Positions 45,344 to 53,141 of a stretch of 64,000 bases of DNA are shown in pieces. Under the pieces are notes generated by a model. It had not been told where the DNA came from. It ran no database searches and was given only the letters and a program-made list of their open reading frames with translations. The DNA is taken from NCBI RefSeq assembly GCF_002498315.1, contig NZ_DAGX01000007.1, positions 276,715 through 340,714 of the forward strand, in the 5' to 3' direction. The translations under genes and the position numbers were made by a program. Position 1 is the first letter of the stretch, and every line of letters starts with the position of its first letter. The stretch comes from Methanofollis sp. UBA420 (lineage in GTDB: Archaea > Halobacteriota > Methanomicrobia > Methanomicrobiales > Methanofollaceae).

Positions 45344-46693
45344 TCATCGCCTGTCCACGAGTCTCTTCGGCCGCCCTTTCACTGCGGCGAGTTCCAGGCC
45401 GCCGGGCGGGGTGAAGTTGAAGATGACCCTGAACCTCTCCTCCTCATAGGCTTCCCGCAGGTCGGGTCTGTCCGAGAAGAGTGCGGCGATAAAGGCCTGT
45501 TCTATTTTTTTCCGGTCTGCATGGGCGGGGTCGTCGCACTCCATGCTCACCCTGAGGACTGTCTCGTCCTCGTCGCCGTACACGAAGGCCTCGTACTCCC
45601 CGGTGATGCTGTTCAGGTTGTCAGGCTGAAAGACGGCGCGCTCGATTTCGATCCTGTTGACCGCGCAGCCCTGGATGACCACGGTTTCGGCCTCGCGCCA
45701 GGGGGGCAGGACCTTCAGGTGTGTCCTGCCGCACGCGCACCTCTCCCTGGTGACAACCCTGCTCCAATCTTCGGTGTCGTAATTGAGGAGGAGGGTGCCG
45801 GCCTTCCCGCCGGGCGGGAGGAGGGTGGTCAGGACAAGCCGCCCGTCCTCGCCGTCCTTCACGAAACGGCCCATCGCCGGGTCGTAGAGGTCGACATGGA
45901 CGAGGTCTTCGGGGCAGTGAAGGCCCTGCTTCACGCTGCACTCGCCGCACATCGTCCCTTCGGTCGAGCCGTAGGTGTTGTAGGCCTCAGAGCCCCAGAC
46001 CTTCTCCAGGTAGACCCGAGACTCCTCTGCAAAGCCCTCCCCGCCGATGATGAGGCGGCGCACTCCCGACTCCGCGGGGTCGATGCCGTCCGCCCTGAGT
46101 CTCCGCGCGAGCCTGAGAAGTTTGAAGACGCTCCCGACGATGACCGTCGGCCGGTAGTGCCGGATCACCCTGACAGGGAAGGTGCACTTCCCCTCGGGGA
46201 CGACAGAGAGGCCCACCAGGTGTGCGGCGAGGGTCATCGTGTTCGCCCCGATGTTCATGCCATAGGACGCGCAGACGACGAGGCGGTCGCCGGGGACAAG
46301 CCCCTCCATCGTGAAGGCGCGGGCGTACTTCTCGGCGTAGCGTTCCCAGTCTTCCCAGGTGAGAAAGAAGGACTTGGGGATGCCGCTCGTGCCGGTCGTC
46401 TCGTGGACGGTGAAGACGTCCTTATTCTTGACGGAGAGGAAGGCGAAGTCGGGCGTGGTCGGCGGCTGGTTCTCCCGGATGGTGTTGCCCCCGACGATCG
46501 GGAGTTCGAGAAGGTCTTCGTGGGAGGTGACGGACGCCGGGTCGATCCGGTGTTCGGCGAACCACCTCCTGTAGAAGGGGGAGTGTTCCGCGGCGTAGCG
46601 CACGGTGTACTTCACCCTCTCGTCGATGAGGGCGTCGAGGTCGCCGCGCTCCATCGTCTCGATCTTCTCGTTCCAGTACAGCTCCGGGGCCAT
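45344..46693 (-). CDS. PaaK-family adenylate-forming enzyme, possible coenzyme F390 synthetase
   Basis: 449 residues. The ATP-binding loop ETTGTSGIPKSFFLTWEDW, the A5-type motif AYNTYGSTEGTMCGEC and the hinge region NYDTEDWSRV follow the order of phenylacetate-CoA-ligase-like enzymes. A CACGRTH segment and a C-terminal small domain complete the protein. The methanogen member best known in this family is coenzyme F390 synthetase, which adenylylates the 8-hydroxyl of F420 when cells are oxidised; assignment to that activity is an inference. Substrate specificity is not visible. The gene stands alone; an intergenic repeat lies just upstream of it. Confidence 0.65.
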   Translation of the reverse strand: MAPELYWNEKIETMERGDLDALIDERVKYTVRYAAEHSPFYRRWFAEHRIDPASVTSHEDLLELPIVGGNTIRENQPPTTPDFAFLSVKNKDVFTVHETTGTSGIPKSFFLTWEDWERYAEKYARAFTMEGLVPGDRLVVCASYGMNIGANTMTLAAHLVGLSVVPEGKCTFPVRVIRHYRPTVIVGSVFKLLRLARRLRADGIDPAESGVRRLIIGGEGFAEESRVYLEKVWGSEAYNTYGSTEGTMCGECSVKQGLHCPEDLVHVDLYDPAMGRFVKDGEDGRLVLTTLLPPGGKAGTLLLNYDTEDWSRVVTRERCACGRTHLKVLPPWREAETVVIQGCAVNRIEIERAVFQPDNLNSITGEYEAFVYGDEDETVLRVSMECDDPAHADRKKIEQAFIAALFSDRPDLREAYEEERFRVIFNFTPPGGLELAAVKGRPKRLVDRR

Positions 46694-46779
46694 GTGCTGG
46701 AGGAGGTGTGGGGGATTATATTTGTTCGGTTATGGAGAATCACTTCTGGAGGGGAAGCGGGGATCCCCTGCCTTCCCCG

Positions 46780-47035
46780 CAATCGAGACCCGGGGAATAA
46801 CGCCGAACATCAGAGATTCACGGGAAATGCAAAGCATTTCCCTGTCAAGAAAATCTTCGATTTTCTGTGTTCTTGTGCTCACCCCGTTCGCAGCCACTGG
46901 ATCCCCGAAATTAGGATATGCCCCGGGAAGAGCGAGCAGGATATCCCGAAAAGGGGATCCCGTCCCTATCCTGAGCGGGGACGACCGAAGGGAGTCGAGA
47001 AGACCGGAGGTCTTCGAGGTAGTCCCCCGGCACTA
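46780..47035 (+). repeat. Dispersed intergenic hairpin repeat, copy E
   Basis: In the 462-base gap 46694-47155, where no gene is supported. Hairpins: GGGAAATGC-AAA-GCATTTCCC (46822-46842), AGAAAATC-TTC-GATTTTCT (46848-46866) and signature GAAGACC-GGA-GGTCTTC (46999-47015). GTAGTCCCCCGGCAC follows. TATCCTGAGCGGGGACGACCG precedes the signature stem, as in copies D and F. The remainder up to 47155 shows nothing else. Confidence 0.7.
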
Positions 47036-47155
47036 GAGACACCCCCGGGGGATCAGGGGATGCATCGACCCGAGCAGGATGGTTTTCCATGAAAAACATT
47101 TCATGTGGTATGCCCGAGGCATGCTCTCGAATCGCACCCGATTATACAAAGCAAT

Positions 47156-47515
47156 TCATTCCTTCATCCGAAGGTATCTGTCGATGATTGCCCGGGTGTT
47201 CCTGGAGACATTGATGTGACTCCCCGGTTGGTACCATCCAATCTTTTTGATCTCATTGCACGGTCGCGGCGTCCCTTTCACCTTCATCCCAAAGACTTTT
47301 GCTTTGAGATGGGTGAAGAGATATCTTACTTCGATGGGATAGAGTCCTGTTTCCTCCTTTAACTCCCTGATCGCAGCTATGATCTGGAGTTCATCCTCTC
47401 TTGCACCTCCGCCAGGGAGGAGATAGACCCCTCCGTCACCATGAGTAACAACGAGGATCCCTCTTCGATTCTCGATGATTGCCGTCCCCCTCCGCCGGTC
47501 GTATGCGCCTGCCAT
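47156..47515 (-). CDS. NUDIX hydrolase
   Basis: 119 residues. The Nudix box is complete: G(x5)E(x7)REL(x)EE(x)GL within GGGAREDELQIIAAIRELKEETGL, coordinating the metal for nucleoside-diphosphate-linked substrates. The short C-terminal half (KKIGWYQPGSHINVSRNTRAIIDRYL) does not reveal the substrate. It is divergent from trpF with only 46 bases between starts. Confidence 0.85.
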   Translation of the reverse strand: MAGAYDRRRGTAIIENRRGILVVTHGDGGVYLLPGGGAREDELQIIAAIRELKEETGLYPIEVRYLFTHLKAKVFGMKVKGTPRPCNEIKKIGWYQPGSHINVSRNTRAIIDRYLRMKE

Positions 47516-47561
47516 CGAAGAAGGGTTATGGCCTCATCGATGCAAAGAGGTTCTGATAGAG

Positions 47562-48188
47562 ATGCATGACCTGAGGCGAAACCAACCTTACGTGAGAGTG
47601 AAGATCTGCGGGGTGACGCGCGTGGAGGACGCCCTCGTGGCCGAAGAGGCGGGTGCCGATGCCGTTGGCGTGGTGATGTACTCCGACTCGCCCCGTTCCA
47701 TCGGCCCGGAGAAGGCGGAGGAGATCTTCGCCGCGCTCGGCCCCTTTACGGCGCGGGTGGTGGTGACCCACACGACGTCTCCGGCCGACCTCGACCGGGT
47801 GCTTGCCCTCCACCCGACGGCCGTGCAGGTCTCCTATCCCCATGAGGTGCCGCCGGCTGCGGGTGCACGGGTGATCAGGGTGGTCGAAGGCGTCCCCCTC
47901 CCGCCCCGTGCCGATGCCTATATCGTGGACAGGAGTTGCGGGACAGGCAGGCCCTTCGACGCGTCGGCGGTGCGTGCGGTCATGCGGGCGAGCAATGTGC
48001 CGGTGGTCCTCGCGGGAGGGCTCGGTCCCCGGAATGTCAGGGCCGCGGTGGAGGCCCTCCGCCCCTATGCCGTGGACGTCTGTTCTGGGGTGGAGCAGGA
48101 ACCGGGCGTAAAGGATCCTGCCCTGATCAGGGCATTTGTGGCAGCGGCACGCGGCTTTTCGCCTGAGGAAAACGGTAGACCTGCCTGA
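47562..48188 (+). CDS. trpF: Phosphoribosylanthranilate isomerase
   Basis: 208 residues. VKICGVTRVEDALVAEEAGADAVGVVMY at the N-terminus (catalytic Cys in ICG), AYIVDRSCGTGRPFD in the middle, and VLAGGLGPRNVRAAVEAL plus VDVCSGVEQEPGVKD at the end are the TrpF phosphate-binding and active-site strands. It isomerises PRA to CdRP in tryptophan synthesis. No other trp gene is near. A GTG at 47592 (giving MRVKICG) is an equally possible start. The 3' end overlaps the convergent flavodoxin-type gene by 62 bases, so the last residues of one of them may be dispensable. Confidence 0.9.
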   Translation: MHDLRRNQPYVRVKICGVTRVEDALVAEEAGADAVGVVMYSDSPRSIGPEKAEEIFAALGPFTARVVVTHTTSPADLDRVLALHPTAVQVSYPHEVPPAAGARVIRVVEGVPLPPRADAYIVDRSCGTGRPFDASAVRAVMRASNVPVVLAGGLGPRNVRAAVEALRPYAVDVCSGVEQEPGVKDPALIRAFVAAARGFSPEENGRPA

Positions 48189-49107
48189 TCGCGCACCCTT
48201 CTTTTTTGAATACGGCATTGAGGTACTCGGCCTTGAGGGGCGTGATCCTGATGACGTTCATCTCGATTGTGAGGCCTGCAAGCCTCTCCATGTCGATGCC
48301 CCTGAGAGTGAGGGCCTCCCTGTGACCCGGGCTCTCCGGCCTGAGGACATCGGCCCGGCCCATGAGTTGGAGCCCCCTGATCTCCTCCGGTGAGGTATCG
48401 TCATTGTAGATGGCGAGGGCGGCCGCGGGGTTCTGGATGAGGTGGGCGAACTTCTCCCCCCCTTCGCTGTAGATGTAGACCATGCCGTTGGCATAGAGAT
48501 AGTCGATAGGTGTCGCCCTCACCCGGTCCCCGTGGCCGGTCGCGAGGACACCGGTCCGGTGGGCCCGGAGGAAGGTCTCGATCCCGGCGAGGAGTTCCTC
48601 CTCAGGCACCCGGCCCTCCAGGCACTCGTTCTTCTCCCGCAGGGCCAGGGCAAAGGCGGCGACCGCCCCCATGTCTGTGAGGTCGCGGTCTTCGAGGACG
48701 AATCCGGTCTTCCGGGCATAGAGGGTGAGGGCGGTCAGGTCGTCCCTGTCGAGTCGTGCGGTATCGAGACGGCCGCCGAAGGCGACGGCAGGCACCTCCC
48801 TCCCGAGATGGTCCCTGAGCTCGGCAAGGTAGGCCCGGCCCTTCGGGATGTTCAGGCAGGTGCAGAAGAGGGCGACCGGCTTTTTCTTCAGCCAGCCTGC
48901 ATTGGTCTCGACAAAGCGCCGGATCGAGGGGGCGATGTCGCCGTTGTAGATGGGCGTGCCGATCACGAAGAGGTCGAAGGACATGAGGTCGCCCGTGAAT
49001 TCATCGGGCCTGCAGGTCCGTGCCGGCCCGAGGACAAGTGCGATCGCCCCGGCAATCTCCTTTGTCGCCCCGTACTTGCTCTCGTAGATGACACATGTCC
49101 GCTGCAT
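48127..49107 (-). CDS. Flavodoxin - pyridoxamine-phosphate-oxidase-like fusion flavoprotein
   Basis: 326 residues. Residues 1-165 form a flavodoxin domain of the HemG type: FMN phosphate loop YESKYGATKEIAGAI, then IGTPIYNGDIAPSIRRFVE and ALFCTCLNIPKG. Residues 180-320 form a PNPOx-like split barrel (HRTGVLATGHGDRVRATPIDYLYANGMVYIYSE). Both parts bind FMN in their families, so an intramolecular electron relay is plausible; the redox partners are unknown. The ATG at 49107 follows GAGGGGAG. A TATA (rc TATTTAATA, 49131-49139) fits a short leader. Confidence 0.75.
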   Translation of the reverse strand: MQRTCVIYESKYGATKEIAGAIALVLGPARTCRPDEFTGDLMSFDLFVIGTPIYNGDIAPSIRRFVETNAGWLKKKPVALFCTCLNIPKGRAYLAELRDHLGREVPAVAFGGRLDTARLDRDDLTALTLYARKTGFVLEDRDLTDMGAVAAFALALREKNECLEGRVPEEELLAGIETFLRAHRTGVLATGHGDRVRATPIDYLYANGMVYIYSEGGEKFAHLIQNPAAALAIYNDDTSPEEIRGLQLMGRADVLRPESPGHREALTLRGIDMERLAGLTIEMNVIRITPLKAEYLNAVFKKEGCAIRQVYRFPQAKSRVPLPQMP

Positions 49108-49368
49108 GTGCTCCCCTCTGGCATGCATACTATTAAATATCTGGTGATCGGGGCCGGACCCCGGACAGAGACCCGGGTGAATCCGCCGTTATTTCTCTCT
49201 CGGCTCTCCGTAATGATACGTTCTCGGGTCAGGGAAGAACGAAAACGGCTTCTGAAGAGGGTGATTGCCCTCCCTCCCCCTATCCGAATGAGGGGTTCGT
49301 CAAGAATACATAAGGTTCAGAGTTGAAAATTCTCAGAGTCAAAAAAAGATAGTGTGGCCGTCGGGATT

Positions 49369-51186
49369 TTATCTCCCGCCGACGCCACCTCCGCCGAAAC
49401 CTCCGCCTCCGCCAAAGCCGCCTCCACCGCCGAAACCGCCTCCGCCACCGCCGCTTGACGGCGGGGAGAAGGCGACGATCGGAATGAAGGCAAGGTGCAT
49501 ATTGGAATAGAGGGGCATGCCCGCCTCTTCAAAGCTGATGTTCAGGCCCTTCATCGCCTCCTCGACCTTGTCGCCGACGCCGAGGGCGGTGCCGTAGACC
49601 AGCCACTCGCCCCACATCGAGACGTCTTCAGGGGTGTACTTCCTGATCTGCGCGAGGTCGGAGAGGAAATGGGCGAAGGCGTCCCACTCCAGTTTTTCCT
49701 TGTAGTGGTCGTCCTTCCAGTGACCGAAGAGAGTGGAGGGGAAGACGAGGGCGATGATCACCTGGACGACGGCCGCCACCGCGAGGAGGATCGCAGGGAT
49801 GGCGATGTACTCCGTCGCCGGAGCGAGGACGATGATCAGGATACCAAGGCCGAGGACGAGAAGGCCGGGGAAGAGGAGCGGGGCGACAAAGCCCCGGCCG
49901 TCCACCGCATATTTCCCGGAGAGCGAGGTGTCCACGCTGCTCTGGAGGGCCTTCAGGCTGCTCTGGAACTGGGTAAGCGTCGTCTCCACCGTCCTGTCGT
50001 GTGCGGCCCTTGCCGAGAGGGCTTCGAGAGTGGCGCTGTCGAAGGTCCCGCCTTTCGTGAGGTTGGAAAGATAGGTGAGCACTCTCTGCTCGTACCTGTC
50101 GTCCGAACTTGTCCTGTTGACGGTGATCAGCACGCCCTTCCCGTCTGTTTTCTCCTTGACCGTCACCGCGCCCTTCCTGTGGAGGTCGAGCACGGTCGCA
50201 TAGAAACCGTTCTCGTCGAACTCGTTCACGTCGCCCTTGAAGAGGAGGTTTACCTGCCAGGGCTTGAGGGAGGTGTTCGGCGTGACACTGAGGTACTCGG
50301 GGACAGTGTAGCCGTTCTCCTGGCCGTACCGGCGGTACAGCCAGAAGAAGACGAGGGGGAGCGCGAGGACCAGCAGGACGGCAAGGGTGTGCAGCCCTGA
50401 CGCCGCCTGGTACGGGAGGTTGTACCAGAACGCGCCGGACTCGGTCTGTCCCCTGACATCGTCCACCTGCCGCGGGAAGCCGTCGATCCGATCCTTCGCA
50501 CCGGCAGGCAGGAGGAGTTCCACCGCGACGGGGTCGTTCCCTGCGGCTGTCCCTGTGATCGTCACGGTGTTGCCGTCCTGCTCCACCGCGAGGCCTGGAG
50601 GATAGGCGTACACGGCCTCGATCCCCTGCCAGTCAGGGAGGGTGATCGAGAGGTGGCGGTACGGGATGTGCTCTCTCACGAGTTTGATGTTCATGTGGGT
50701 GGCGGTGCTGTCGTACTCGACCGGCGGCCTGACCTGAAAGGTGTATTCGACGGTGTACGTCCCTGCGTCGAAGTACCCGGGGTTATAGATGCCGACCTCG
50801 TTCGGGTTTGCCGCGTTCCTGATGAACTCCTTCTCAGACTCCGATGCACCCGGGGTTACGGTGATCCCGCCTGATTTGTCCTTCGCGTAGCCGATGACCC
50901 CCGCGGGTACGTCCATGCCGACGTACCTGATGTGCGGCATAGATCCGTCATAGAAGAGGAGGGGGTCGTCGAAGTACCGGAAGAGCATTCTGTACTCTCC
51001 GTCCGCACTCACCTCGTAGGTGTATCTCTCTATCAGGGTACCATTCTCGAAGAGGGTCGCCTGGTAGTCGTCGACGACGAGGTCGCCTTTGAGGAGAGAG
51101 GGCAGGACGACTGCGGCACCGGCGGCGAGAACACCAACAAAAAGGGTGATGAGGACGAGGGCAGCGATCTGCCTGTTTTCACTCAA
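49369..51186 (-). CDS. DUF2207 (YciQ-like) membrane protein with Gly-rich tail
   Basis: 605 residues. The N-terminal membrane anchor (9-33) is followed by an extracytoplasmic DUF2207 beta domain (about 35-265), a helix at about 275-293, a cytoplasmic region with a winged-helix-like stretch and two more helices (about 440-492). The C-terminus is a phenylalanine/glycine low-complexity tail (GGGGGGFGGGG pattern). This layout is typical of DUF2207 proteins, whose function is unknown; they commonly accompany LemA, as here, 11 bases downstream of the lemA stop on the same strand. Confidence 0.82.
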   Translation of the reverse strand: MSENRQIAALVLITLFVGVLAAGAAVVLPSLLKGDLVVDDYQATLFENGTLIERYTYEVSADGEYRMLFRYFDDPLLFYDGSMPHIRYVGMDVPAGVIGYAKDKSGGITVTPGASESEKEFIRNAANPNEVGIYNPGYFDAGTYTVEYTFQVRPPVEYDSTATHMNIKLVREHIPYRHLSITLPDWQGIEAVYAYPPGLAVEQDGNTVTITGTAAGNDPVAVELLLPAGAKDRIDGFPRQVDDVRGQTESGAFWYNLPYQAASGLHTLAVLLVLALPLVFFWLYRRYGQENGYTVPEYLSVTPNTSLKPWQVNLLFKGDVNEFDENGFYATVLDLHRKGAVTVKEKTDGKGVLITVNRTSSDDRYEQRVLTYLSNLTKGGTFDSATLEALSARAAHDRTVETTLTQFQSSLKALQSSVDTSLSGKYAVDGRGFVAPLLFPGLLVLGLGILIIVLAPATEYIAIPAILLAVAAVVQVIIALVFPSTLFGHWKDDHYKEKLEWDAFAHFLSDLAQIRKYTPEDVSMWGEWLVYGTALGVGDKVEEAMKGLNISFEEAGMPLYSNMHLAFIPIVAFSPPSSGGGGGGFGGGGGFGGGGGFGGGGVGGR

Positions 51187-51197
51187 CCTCTGTCACC

Positions 51198-51761
51198 TCA
51201 GAACTCGATCTTCGGCGCCTTCTCGATCTCTTCCTCGAACTCCAGGTACTCGAGTTTCTTCATGTGGATGAGGGAGGCGACGATGTTTGAGGGGATCGTC
51301 TCGGTCATCGTGTTGAGCTGCTGGGCGATGTTGTTGTAGGTGTAGCGCTGGCGGGCGATCTCGTCCTCGATATTCCTGATGGAGGACATCAGTTCAGAGA
51401 CGGTCGCCTGGGTCTTGAGGTCGGGGTAGGCCTCGGCGACGGCAAAGAGCCTGCCGATGATCGACCTGGACTGCTTCTCGACCTCGTTGAGGTCGCCGGG
51501 GTCGGCCTTGCCGACGCCTGCCCGCATCGCGGTGACCTGTGTGAGGGTTTCCTTCTCGAAGGAGGCGTAACTCTTCACCGAGCCGAGGAGTTGCTCGATC
51601 TGGTCGAGCCTCTTCTTCATGGCAACGCGGATCTGGCCGAGGGTCGCCTCGCCCGAGTTCTTTAGGTTCATGAACCTGTTGTAGATGCTGATAAACCAGC
51701 CGACAATGACGATCAGGACGATCGCGATGACGGCGATGAGGATGATAGTACCAAAATCCAT
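51198..51761 (-). CDS. lemA: LemA family protein
   Basis: 187 residues. One N-terminal membrane helix (3-25), then YNRFMNLKNSGEATLGQIRVAMKKRLDQIEQLL, the LemA core, and a long helical bundle including RQRYTYNNIAQQLNTMTETIPSNIVASLI. Probably a membrane-anchored scaffold with the helical domain outside the cytoplasm. AAGGTGAAT precedes the ATG; a TATA box lies at 51801-51810. It forms a two-gene operon with the DUF2207 gene. Confidence 0.93.
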   Translation of the reverse strand: MDFGTIILIAVIAIVLIVIVGWFISIYNRFMNLKNSGEATLGQIRVAMKKRLDQIEQLLGSVKSYASFEKETLTQVTAMRAGVGKADPGDLNEVEKQSRSIIGRLFAVAEAYPDLKTQATVSELMSSIRNIEDEIARQRYTYNNIAQQLNTMTETIPSNIVASLIHMKKLEYLEFEEEIEKAPKIEF

Positions 51762-52067
51762 ATATTCACCTTGCTGAAAGGTCGCTTTCCCGGGATATGA
51801 AGATATATGTCAGATGGTCCGGCATGCGTGTCTCTGTCACCCTCACCCTCCTCTCTGCCCGGCAGCCCCTCTTGACGGGGTGGGCGTCAGGGTCTTTGTC
51901 CGGCCCCCCGTCTCGTTGCGTCCCTCCCTGCCGACCTCTGGTGTGAAGATCGTCGGCAGGCTTGTGGCGGCGCGGCCGGTCATTGACGTGAGCGCTGCGC
52001 CGTCTGCGTCAGGAACTGCCCGGCCCATGGGGGGGACCCGCGCTCTGGCGGGTTCTGATATAAAATA
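51762..52067. other. Gap with lemA promoter and end of surface-protein operon
   Basis: 306 bases without a gene. A minus-strand TATA box ACATATATCT (51801-51810) serves lemA. The left and middle parts are GC-rich with no recognised element. The right edge holds the operon terminator hairpin that begins at 52047. Confidence 0.5.
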
Positions 52068-52078
52068 TCAGTCCCGCC
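52047..52078 (-). terminator. Long hairpin overlapping the stop of the surface-protein operon
   Basis: Minus strand: GGCGGG-A-CTGATAT-TTT-ATATCAG-AA-CCCGCC, a 13-bp stem that includes the TGA stop codon of the last gene of the operon. It probably ends the transcript or protects its 3' end. Confidence 0.6.
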
Positions 52079-53141
52079 GCATGGCGTACATCGCGGCGAA
52101 AAGAGATATGATGACAGAAAACGCCCCGAGAGGGGAGCGGGCAGCCTCTGACTCTGCCGGTCTCGTCTCATCGGGGGCGGTCAGGGCAGGTGCTGTCGGC
52201 GTGGTCGCGGTTTCTCTGGCAGGCATCTCCTCCCGGGCCTGATAGAGAGTCACTCTTTTTCCTTCGCCTGCTGCCACGATCCTCTTTCCGTTGCCGGAGA
52301 TCGCAAGGGCATGCGCCGGAGTGTCGACGACAGTGCCGATGATCTCGCCCCCTGGCGAGCGGAGGACGATCCCCTCGCCGCCCACGGCGATCAGGGTCCC
52401 CTCCTCTGCAATCCCAACTCCCGGGAGTCTGTCTCCTGAAACCGTTGTCCAGAGAAGATTGCCGTTCCTGTTGATGCAGGAGGCCACGCCGTGGTCGGCA
52501 CCAACGGCGATATATGACCCGTCGCCTGTGACCGAGCAGGAGAGACTGCTGCTTCCGGTGTCATAGCGCCACAGCACCTTTCCGTTGCCCGCGTATCTCA
52601 GCACCATCCCGTTTTTCGCTCCTGCCACGATAGATGTGGCGTTGTCGGCGAGGTCCAGAGTGACGATGTCATCGTCGGTCTGAACCGACCATGGCGGCAG
52701 AAAGACCCCGGTGGCGTTTTCCCTGAAGAGCACCAGGCTTTCATTGTCAAAGCCCCCGGCAATGCAGGAACCGTCCGGGGAAACGCCGACACCGAGGGCA
52801 AAATAACCGTTCGCGTGCCTGAAGATCCTGCTGCCGGTGCCATCATATGCCCTGAGGTCTTCCCCACCGGTGACAACAAGAGAACCGTCCCCTGATATCC
52901 CGACAGTCCGGGCGTGGCTGCCAGGTACCTCCCAGAGCAGTGCGCCGCCGACAGAGCAGCAGGAAAGAGTGGAGTCGGTAAGGACGGCAACTGTCGATCC
53001 GTCTGCCGAGATGGCGACGTCTTTGACGGTATCTGCAGATGTTTTTTCCCATATGGGTTCAAAGGACGGCCCGGCATGTGCAGGAGCCGCTGTCATGGAA
53101 AAAAAGAGGATGACGACGAGGAGCAACTGTGGCGTTCTCAT
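52068..53141 (-). CDS. Exported beta-propeller (WD40/PQQ-like) protein with PGF-CTERM-like anchor
   Basis: 357 residues. Signal peptide 1-23 (ending AHA), then about seven blade-like repeats of the type GDGSxIAVGxxxGVxxCxNxxGxxLW (for example TVGISGDGSLVVTGGED and CSVTGDGSYIAVGADHGVA). A Thr/Pro/Ala linker (about 305-333) precedes a C-terminal membrane segment ending MRRD. The end reads SPLGAFSVIISLF, a variant of the PGF-CTERM signal in which PGFG is replaced. Its ATG overlaps the stop of the BtuF-fusion gene by four bases, so it belongs to the corrinoid surface operon. Its role is unknown; perhaps a docking platform. Confidence 0.65.
   Translation of the reverse strand: MRTPQLLLVVILFFSMTAAPAHAGPSFEPIWEKTSADTVKDVAISADGSTVAVLTDSTLSCCSVGGALLWEVPGSHARTVGISGDGSLVVTGGEDLRAYDGTGSRIFRHANGYFALGVGVSPDGSCIAGGFDNESLVLFRENATGVFLPPWSVQTDDDIVTLDLADNATSIVAGAKNGMVLRYAGNGKVLWRYDTGSSSLSCSVTGDGSYIAVGADHGVASCINRNGNLLWTTVSGDRLPGVGIAEEGTLIAVGGEGIVLRSPGGEIIGTVVDTPAHALAISGNGKRIVAAGEGKRVTLYQAREEMPARETATTPTAPALTAPDETRPAESEAARSPLGAFSVIISLFAAMYAMRRD

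Noticed and set aside
45521..47092. 523-residue plus-strand frame over the PaaK-like gene and the repeat
   Set aside because: Runs through a real minus-strand gene and into repeat DNA; no promoter, ribosome binding site or domain.
46694..47155. Remnant of a transposase gene in the repeat-rich gap
   Set aside because: No transposase motif or terminal inverted repeat pair was seen in any of the repeat copies.
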